Source: Hygrophila difformis
Lineage: Eukaryota; Streptophyta; Magnoliopsida; Lamiales; Acanthaceae
Reading direction: 5' to 3'
DNA length: 64,000 nucleotides
Assembly: GCA_030278955.1 (NCBI GenBank)
Contig: JAOANR010000014.1
Location: 33,121,453 to 33,185,452 of the forward strand
The notes beneath the pieces are model-generated. The model saw only the letters and a list, made by a program, of their open reading frames with translations, was not told where the DNA came from and ran no database searches. This document shows positions 58,036 to 64,000 of this stretch, in pieces (position 1 is the first letter of the stretch; each line of letters begins with the position of its first letter). Position numbers and translations under genes: made by a program.

Positions 58036-58172
58036 GAAGGGGTGATGGAAGCAATGTCTCACAAATTACAAATGGATAAGAGGAAAGATAGGGGGATGGG
58101 TGGAGAATCGAACCCCCAACCTTCATGTTGGAAGTCAAAGGACTTGACCACTAGGCCAAATCCTCATCCCCT
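58036..58172 (-). mobile_element. tRNA-derived SINE
   Basis: On the minus strand: box A TGGCCTAGTGG (58148-58158) and box B GGTTCGATTCT (58104-58114) in the right order and spacing. The body is shared with 23504-23676 and 55678-55768, with an A-rich tail toward 58010. Closest of the three to an intact head. Confidence 0.88.
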
Positions 58173-58321
58173 AAGTTTTTTTTAACTTTTTAGCATATAC
58201 CGGATATCCACGGGTCACATTGGGCCAAAAACTAATTCATCGAGTATCTGGTGAACCAATGGTTGTCCCTCCTAAAGCAGAATTCCGTATACACAAAGGC
58301 TTGAATGGAGTACTACTTAAC

Positions 58322-58539
58322 TAGGGATGGCGATTTCACCCGCACCCGCCCAAAATCCGATCCATCCGACCCGACGAAATGATGAAAATCCAACAAAATG
58401 TGGATTCTTATAGGGTGATGGGTGGATCGAATGACAGATTGGGTCGGAGATGGATTTAGGCTCATTCAATCCACCACCCGATCCATCACCCAATCTACAA
58501 TCCAAACCATCTATCACCCGTTATATTTTGTTAAATATA
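58322..58539. mobile_element. hAT-type MITE fragment cut by the Helitron-like element
   Basis: It begins TAGGGATGGCGATTTCACCC, a typical hAT MITE end, and contains repeated CCGATCC/CCATCACCC words. No matching inverted end is found before 58540, where the Helitron-like 5' end starts. The simplest reading is that the Helitron inserted inside this MITE and its other end lies beyond the window. Confidence 0.6.
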
Positions 58540-58559
58540 TCTTTCTATATTATAAGAGA

Positions 58560-59720
58560 ACTTACCTAGGTTTCCGTGCCTCCTCCAATTAGAAATTTGA
58601 ACCGTTGGATCAGGCTTGAATTTTAATCCTAGCCCTTGATTACTCAAATGATTTTTGTCCCTCTCACAGTGGATGCGTGTTTTTTTTATCTGGGATCGAG
58701 TCCTCTTTGTCTCATTTTTCCCCCACCTATGCCCCGACTTACCCTTTTTTATTTTTTGTGGAAAGATCCGGCGCTTTGCACAGACAGAAGAAAATTAGGG
58801 CACACAAGAAAATCGCGATGAAGAGAGTGAGAGAGCAGCAAGTTGGACGAGGGAGAGGAGGAGGAAGGAGAAGCTGCGAAATGGAAGTTGGGAGGTGAAA
58901 TCGAAGCCCCATTCGATCCCTTGCCAAGGTTTGGATTTCTTTTCCCCGTTCTATCATCTTTTTGCGCTAATTGGGATTTTGGGGAAGAATCCGGTGGGTC
59001 GCTGGAGAGGGGAACGACAGTGGAAGGGGAGAGGAGAATAGGTCGGAGATGGTGACTGTGGCGTGGTGGAGGCCGCCTCCAGCCGATGGTGGTCCACAGC
59101 GCGCGCGAGCGTGCTGTGGTGTCGAGCAGCGGCGGCTGCGTCGCCGCTGCTGTGGTGGCGCCGGCGGTGCGCCGACGTGGTCGTGGTGATGATGGAAGCC
59201 GGTGGTGGTGGTTTGTTGGGCATTTTATTTTATGTTTGTGTTTTATTGTGGGAATCGATTTGTTCATTGGGGGTGTTAAATTGAAACAGCTATCTCGTCT
59301 CAAGGTCCATCGACAACTTCTTTTTACTCGGGAACCCTAGATTATATTTATTTATTTAGTGCCTGTGGCGCTATGTATGCGGTTTCGAATTTTGATTGTG
59401 AAGATGAAGTGATTTTCTGGTGTGTATTGGTAACATTAACAATACGCGTGCCTTTATAAAAAAACAGTAATTTTGAATTTACATAGGACACAGTGGAAGT
59501 GGAATTATGCAACGCACACCAGACATTGGAAGTAATTTAAAATAATATGAAGAAATTATTGTAACTTGCACAAATACTCCAACAGATAATTAATTATGCA
59601 CTGTCCCTGGTAACTTTTACTCTTTTCAAATACATTGTTTTATTCTAAAATTTATTGAGTGAAATGTTGCATATCTGAAACTTCTTCATTTGTGATCCCA
59701 TTTATTAGGGTGGAAGAAAC
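58560..59720. other. Helitron 5' region, no recognised captured exon
   Basis: It contains a purine-rich segment (GAGAGGAGGAGGAAGG at about 58850) and a GC-rich block with GGCGGCTGC and GTGGTGGTGG words (59060-59215). Overlapping frames on both strands are low-complexity and I call none of them. The GC-rich block could be a captured 5' end of a gene. Confidence 0.4.
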
Positions 59721-59725
59721 CTACA

Positions 59726-60336
59726 TGTATTGGTAGGCATGGCTTTGGTGACAAAAGGACCAGGGAAACTTAAAATGGTGTTTGGTAGGCTGATTATATT
59801 TAATGCACTGTGAGTAATCCTTTGTATCAAGTACGCTGCAATTCGCATCGACACTTTTCTTTTGAAATGTTTCCCAGATCCAGAAAATGGCGATGAAACC
59901 ATCGAATTGGATGTAGTATATGATTTTAAAGGTCCAGGAGTTGCCCTTGCTATGTTCAATGTTGACCACGTTGGTCGATTCCGTGATTTTTGAGAAACTA
60001 TGCTTTTTTCTTGTTGTACGTATATAATAACATGTCTCTTCATAATATTTTAATTATTTACCTGTCTATTCGGGCATTTGCGGAATCATCAATGGCAATG
60101 GCATTTGGGAAGAAGTGGCCTTTATACTTGAGTACAAAGAATACCATCCTTAAGAAGTATGATGGCAGGTAACTGTTCGTACTTTCAAAACCGTAGCATA
60201 CTCTTATATATTTTTATCATGGATGGCCTTCCTCATGACGTGCGCTCGCCTTTTAAACATTTGCAGGTTCAGTGATATATTTCAGGAGGTACATGAAGAA
60301 AAATGGAGGGGAATATTTGAAGAGAATTCAATATGG
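59726..60336 (+). pseudogene. NADP-dependent isocitrate dehydrogenase fragment (captured)
   Basis: Four exon-like pieces in sense order: CIGRHGFGDKR then, one frame over, PGKLKMVF (59726-59782); PENGDETIELDV-VYDFKGPGVALA (59874-59966); [31 protein letters not shown] (60065-60168); and FSDIFQEVHEEKWRGIFEEN (60267-60336). The last two are joined by a proper GT-AG intron of 98 bp. These are conserved core segments of NADP-ICDH. A frameshift at about 59757, a one-codon insertion, a missing acceptor before 60065 and absent N- and C-termini show it is not functional. Confidence 0.88.
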
Positions 60337-60705
60337 TTTCTGTTTATTCTCTGTCCTGTAGATTTACATGTGTGCTTACATTTTCCATCGACACTTATTT
60401 AAGCATTCTCTTATTCTGATTAGGTGTGCAGGTATAGATTTGTTCTGAGTTGGTTTATGTTCAGGTAGAAGAACATGTGTAAGGAGTTGATAAATTGGTG
60501 TGCATTGTCCAATGGTGATGTTCCTCAATTTATTCAATGATCAAGGGGCAATTAAAAAGATGCACCTGTTTGATCTATATTGTTTCTTCATTCTTGGCTT
60601 ACATGTTTCGTTATAGAGTTATGAATTAGAGCCTGTTCATCATTCTGTTGATTTTCATGATTTGGCGATTTCAAAATTGTGATGGCAATGAGATTTTTGA
60701 ATCTA

Positions 60706-60989
60706 ATGGGTAATTCTTTTGGATTTTCTGCATGTATTGGGCACCTCGTCTTTGCAGCAATAATGGGGATCTTCAAGAGGCCAAGGCTCTCTTGGATTAT
60801 AACCCCCGCCGTGCAAGGTACTCCACCTTCGGTGTTAGAACTAACCTTTGCACTATTCTGCTTTGTCGAATTGTACAGAGTACAGAGAAATGAACTTTAC
60901 GGATTTTTTTGTCATTTCGCTGGCTTCACATTTTCTTGCTTTTGATCAAGTCAAGGGTTGATATCAATCTCATGAACTACTGTGGACAG
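60706..60989 (+). pseudogene. XB3/XBAT-type ankyrin E3 ubiquitin ligase fragment (captured)
   Basis: ATG at 60706 opens MGNSFGFSA. Then, across frame shifts, come NGDLQEAKALLDYNPRRARY, STFGVR, PLHYSA and LLIKSRVDINLMNYCGQ, ending at a GT donor at 60990. These are the start and first ankyrin repeats of XB3-family RING E3 ligases (family motif from memory: DGDLQEAKALLDYNPRLARY). Small deletions shift the frame at about 60735 and 60838, and part of the second repeat is scrambled. Only the N-terminal portion is present; no RING domain. Confidence 0.85.
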
Positions 60990-61940
60990 GTATACCTTTA
61001 TGTGATTGCATAGTTTCAGACTTCATTGATGGTAGCTTGTGAATATGATTAGACGCGGCATGTTTTTAATTGCCCCTTGATATGGTTTCTTTCACTGCCC
61101 TGTATAAGACATCTTCAATATGGTTTCTTGCACTGCCCTATTGTATTTGATATATTTCCTTCCTTGATGGGATTATGGCATAAGTTTATAGTTGTATGTG
61201 TTTTTTCATATCCATAGCGCTTATATTTATTTTAATGGAGGATCTGCACTCCACTTAGCTGTTTTAAATAGCCATACCCAATGTGTCCGGCTTCTTTTTG
61301 CTGATTATGTTCATAGCATCGCTAATTTCTATGGTATTTTGATGAAAACATAAAAAAGCGATGAATCTGTTTTAGAGCTTGATGAAGGGTACTTCGTGTT
61401 GTCTTTTTAAGAGATTTATCCTACATTTTCAACAAGTGGATTTGATGATACATCCCACTAACCAGGGTAAGCGTTCAGTTTTGTTTTGAAAACAGGGTTT
61501 TGTTTGTTTTCTTGCTTTCTTTCTTTTTCCTTCTGGAGAACTAAATCTTTTATTAGAGTAATTTGGGATTGGGATGTTTTGGTGGGCCTTTATGGTTTCT
61601 TGACGTGGGAAGTGTTGGTGTATAGGTCTTTTAATCTCCTAGGAAGTTGTTTATAATTGTTTCATTTTGTTTTCGGCTGCTTGAGGTTTGGCTGATTGAT
61701 TTTGGTATAATCTAAAAAAATTGAAAATAAAATATTGTTCATGAATTCATTCCTTCATTCATATAGAGTATTATTATTAAACACGTCATTTAATACTACT
61801 ACTACTTTACTCCATATATATAAAGTTTGAGATGATTTTATTCTCATTTATTTATTTATACAGCCGATTGGAGTGCAGATTCCGTGCACCATATGGCTTA
61901 TAATCTAAACAAATCGAAAATAAAATATTGTTGGTTTGTG
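60990..61940. other. Sequence between captured fragments
   Basis: AT-rich with intron-like composition. A near-duplicate pair TATGGTTTCTTTCACTGCCC / TATGGTTTCTTGCACTGCCC lies at about 61081 and 61120. A 35-bp direct repeat (TATAATCTAAA-AAAT-GAAAATAAAATATTGTT) lies at about 61706 and 61899, the second copy directly before the EF-hand fragment, possibly a junction scar. No further exon recognised. Confidence 0.45.
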
Positions 61941-62084
61941 GCTGATAGAGTGATAATTGCCTGTGTTGATGCAAATCAGGATGGGCGGGTGGATTATCAG
62001 GAGTTTAGGGAGTATATGGATGATAAGGAGCTGGAACTGTACAGGATTTTCCAGGATATTGCTGTGGAGTACAGTGGTTGCATA
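61941..62084 (+). pseudogene. EF-hand ATP-Mg/Pi carrier fragment (captured)
   Basis: The open frame includes [19 protein letters not shown] and [16 protein letters not shown], then SGCI. It is an EF-hand loop (D-x-N-x-D-G-R-V-D-x-x-E-F) followed by the linker typical of the N-terminal regulatory domain of calcium-dependent mitochondrial ATP-Mg/phosphate carriers (APC/SCaMC). Homology stops abruptly at about 62084 where the family continues LPEELW. No carrier repeats are present, so this is one exon-sized fragment. Confidence 0.82.
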
Positions 62085-62525
62085 TGTCTTGTGTGTACCA
62101 GTTGTATTTACGATTAAAATCTGCATTTGTTCAACATGAGTCCTATTATCTCCAGTTCTTGAACAGTGTGAAAAAATTGGAAGTCACTCCATGTAGCCAT
62201 CCTTTTTGAGTTTTTACTTTTTATAGTTTGCAGCAGTATGAGCTTCATCTATGTTGGTTAATTTATTCATTTTTACCATCATACACTCCTTTTTAATAAC
62301 AAATAAATGAAAAAGACATTATTATTATTATTTATAAAGTCTTGACGCTTCTTGATTTATTGAAGAACATTGTGATTTGTCAGGGAGATGGTAATGTTGG
62401 CAACCAAGGGGCAGATCTAAACCGTGTGTGGTGCACTCACCGTGTGTGGTAGGTATTTATCAGTCCTGAGTTCCGTGCTAATGTGTTCTAAACATGCATA
62501 GTAATTTAGTTCTGAATCTTTGCAG

Positions 62526-63515
62526 CTCTTTTGAAGCAGCAAGGTGATGGTATGGAGGGACAAAGTAAAAGTGCCCCTGTAGTTGAGGAAGCTCCTCCTT
62601 TGCTTGAAGGAGGTGGAAAGATAGAGGTCTATTTTCTGTCGGGATTTTTTGGTGCCTCTGGTTTTGAATGAGTATATGTTTTCTAGCATTGAATCATATG
62701 GAACATTATAATGTTTGATCTAGGTTTGGCGCATCAATGGTTGTGTCAAAACTCCAATGCCTCATGAAGATATTGGTAAATTCTACAGTGGTGATTGCTA
62801 TATCGTACTCTATACATACCATTCTCACGAGCGAAAAGAAGATTTCTACCTGTGCTATTGGAATGGAGAAGATAGTGTTGAGGTAATATAAATTGTTGCT
62901 AGCTATATTCGACATGGAACCAACATGCTGTCATACCAAATGCTTGTTAATTTGGTCATCATGTTGGATACTGTAAATTTTTGGTTTGTTGACCAAATTA
63001 CAACTGGTCTTCGACCCTCCTCAAATATATGTGGTGTTTGAATACCCTGGAATTTCAATGATTCAGTATACTGTTTTCTTGTGATATCATTGTCATTGAG
63101 TTTGATTTACATTAGATAACCTCCAGCTCTAAGAGTTAATAATCAGTGTGTGAGGCAAATTGGGTTATAAGTTCAAGTTTGCTTGTTTCATGCTATGAAC
63201 TTTCTATTTTGATTTATGGTCCAGAAAAATCTGATGCATGTATTAGTTTTGGTTGTTCATATGTTACTAATGAAGTGACTTAGAAATTGTGTTTCCAAAT
63301 TTCAGGAGGATCAAGAGATGGCTGCTAAAATGGCCTCCACAATGTATAACTCTTTGAAGGGAAGGCCAGTGCTGGTATGAGGATACCCACTCTTGGAGAA
63401 ATAGTTCGTTATGAATATATTGTCTTTTGACTTGTTTTACCCCCATGGTCGAATATATGAAGGAAAAGAGTCGCCACAGTTTGTAGCAATCTTTCAGCCT
63501 ATGGTGATCCTTAAG
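62526..63515 (+). pseudogene. Villin (gelsolin-family) fragment, four exons (captured)
   Basis: Exon-like segments at 62526-62626 ([12 protein letters not shown]...LLEGGGKIE), 62724-62882 ([33 protein letters not shown]), 63306-63374 (EDQEMAAKMASTMYNSLKGR) and 63447-63515 ([20 protein letters not shown]). All are in frame, with lengths that join correctly. They cover the linker and the start of the fourth gelsolin-type repeat of plant villins, which bundle actin. The first three gelsolin repeats are absent upstream. The acceptor before the fourth exon reads CCCAT instead of CCCAG, and the residue before that intron is Leu (CTG) where the family has Gln (CAG). Likely a captured fragment; a continuation beyond 64000 cannot be excluded. 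Confidence 0.9.
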
Positions 63516-64000
63516 GTATGAAAAGGGGAAGGAATACTTGATGTGAAGAGTATGAGATAATATATTCGTTTTAAATAAAGCACCCTGGATTCTCAGTTTA
63601 TAGAAAACTTTCTATGGATCCTCCATTTCTCTGCCGTTAGTATTCATGAAAACTTTCTCTGATTTTTCTGTTGCTCATGCTTTCTGATCATTTTAATCAG
63701 AAAAATGATCCAACATACATTGCAATACTGCAACGAATTTTAATCAGTCTTGTACCAATATTGCAATTGAATTTGGTATATCAAAATTTTGTCCCAAGGA
63801 GGTGACAGAAGAAGAATACACAAAATTCTACCACGACCATGCAATATTACAATAATGATAAATATTGTAATAGTGGTCTTCGGAACTATAACATATTGTA
63901 AGGATTAATTGATATCTATTTATACATTAGGAGTTGGTATATTGATGGTTTTTTGATATGTATCATTCCTTTTTTTGTTCTGAGCTTTTGAACAGGCTTC
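63516..64000. other. Intron-like sequence to window edge
   Basis: It follows the GT donor after the fourth villin exon. An acceptor-like TTTTGAACAG at about 63985-63994, right at the edge, may begin the next villin exon, but only a few bases follow. Confidence 0.4.

Larger units (their letters stand above)
58540..64000 (+). mobile_element. Probable Helitron carrying fragments of four host genes (3' end outside window)
   Basis: The left end reads A|TCTTTCTATATTATAAGAG, the plant Helitron 5' consensus (TC start after host A), followed by AACCGTTGGATC as often seen in such elements. Downstream, in the same orientation, lie DNA-level fragments (introns kept) of NADP-isocitrate dehydrogenase (59726-60336), an XB3/XBAT ankyrin E3 ligase (60706-60989), an EF-hand ATP-Mg/Pi carrier (61941-62084) and villin (62526-63515). 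Sense-oriented multi-gene capture is characteristic of non-autonomous Helitrons. The 3' hairpin and CTRR end, which would prove it, are not in the window. Confidence 0.72.

Noticed and set aside
58100..58165. A second tRNA gene
   Set aside because: Same SINE family as 23504-23676; the acceptor and anticodon stems are not formed.
58749..59303. 184-codon minus-strand frame rich in His/Pro/Ser
   Set aside because: It arises from a GC-rich low-complexity block and overlaps several other frames on both strands. No domain or splice evidence.
62380..62460. An additional villin exon before 62526
   Set aside because: GGGAGATGGTAATG and the GTGTGTGGTAGGT donor-like sequence are suggestive, but the translated text does not match the villin linker.

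Overview
This window is nuclear DNA from a flowering plant, most likely a eudicot. The evidence is an intron-containing gene for a peroxisomal adenine nucleotide carrier, intron-containing fragments of villin, NADP-isocitrate dehydrogenase, an XB3-type E3 ligase and a Ca-dependent ATP-Mg/Pi carrier, and dense plant-type transposable elements (Ty1/copia, Ty3/gypsy, L1 LINE, tRNA-SINE, Stowaway, hAT, PIF/Harbinger-like, TRIM, Helitron-like). The species cannot be named from the sequence. Only one gene looks intact; almost everything else is mobile DNA or its debris.

Layout. 1-5.8 kb: the 5' part of a decayed copia element (minus strand), with a PIF/Harbinger-like element in its gag region and a Stowaway MITE nested in that. 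6.0-6.6 kb: truncated hAT-type MITE. 6.6-18.1 kb: a decayed Ty3/gypsy element (minus), split by a complete copia element (8634-14367, TSD GTTTG, itself carrying a hAT MITE inside gag) and by a second, truncated copia element (about 15762-16918). 18144-22131: a complete gag-only gypsy-type element (TSD ATCTC) with a long GCCGCCA-rich repeat block in place of pol. 22.1-26.7 kb: unclassified repeat-like DNA holding a hAT MITE (8-bp TSD) with a nested SINE, and a MULE-like insertion with a 9-10 bp TSD. 26681-32390: full-length but frameshifted L1 LINE (plus), with target-site duplication and poly(A).

32862-37977: five-exon peroxisomal adenine nucleotide carrier gene (minus), 315 aa, with one GC-AG intron and a TRIM and Stowaway MITEs in its introns. 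38.5-39.2 kb: minisatellite-like repeats. 39403-54318: a decayed copia element (TSD CCATT) split by a very young 11.1-kb Ty3/gypsy chromovirus-like element (40216-51330, TSD AAGAT). The young element has nearly identical 2.6-kb LTRs, an intact 1,554-aa gag-pol and an extra intact 153-aa acidic ORF upstream of gag.

54.3-58.5 kb: intergenic DNA with MITEs and SINEs. From 58540 to the right edge: a probable Helitron 5' end followed by fragments of four unrelated genes, all on the plus strand and with introns retained: NADP-isocitrate dehydrogenase, XB3/XBAT-type ankyrin E3 ligase, EF-hand ATP-Mg/Pi carrier and villin. This is best read as a gene-capturing Helitron whose 3' end lies outside the window. 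It is the most notable feature here.
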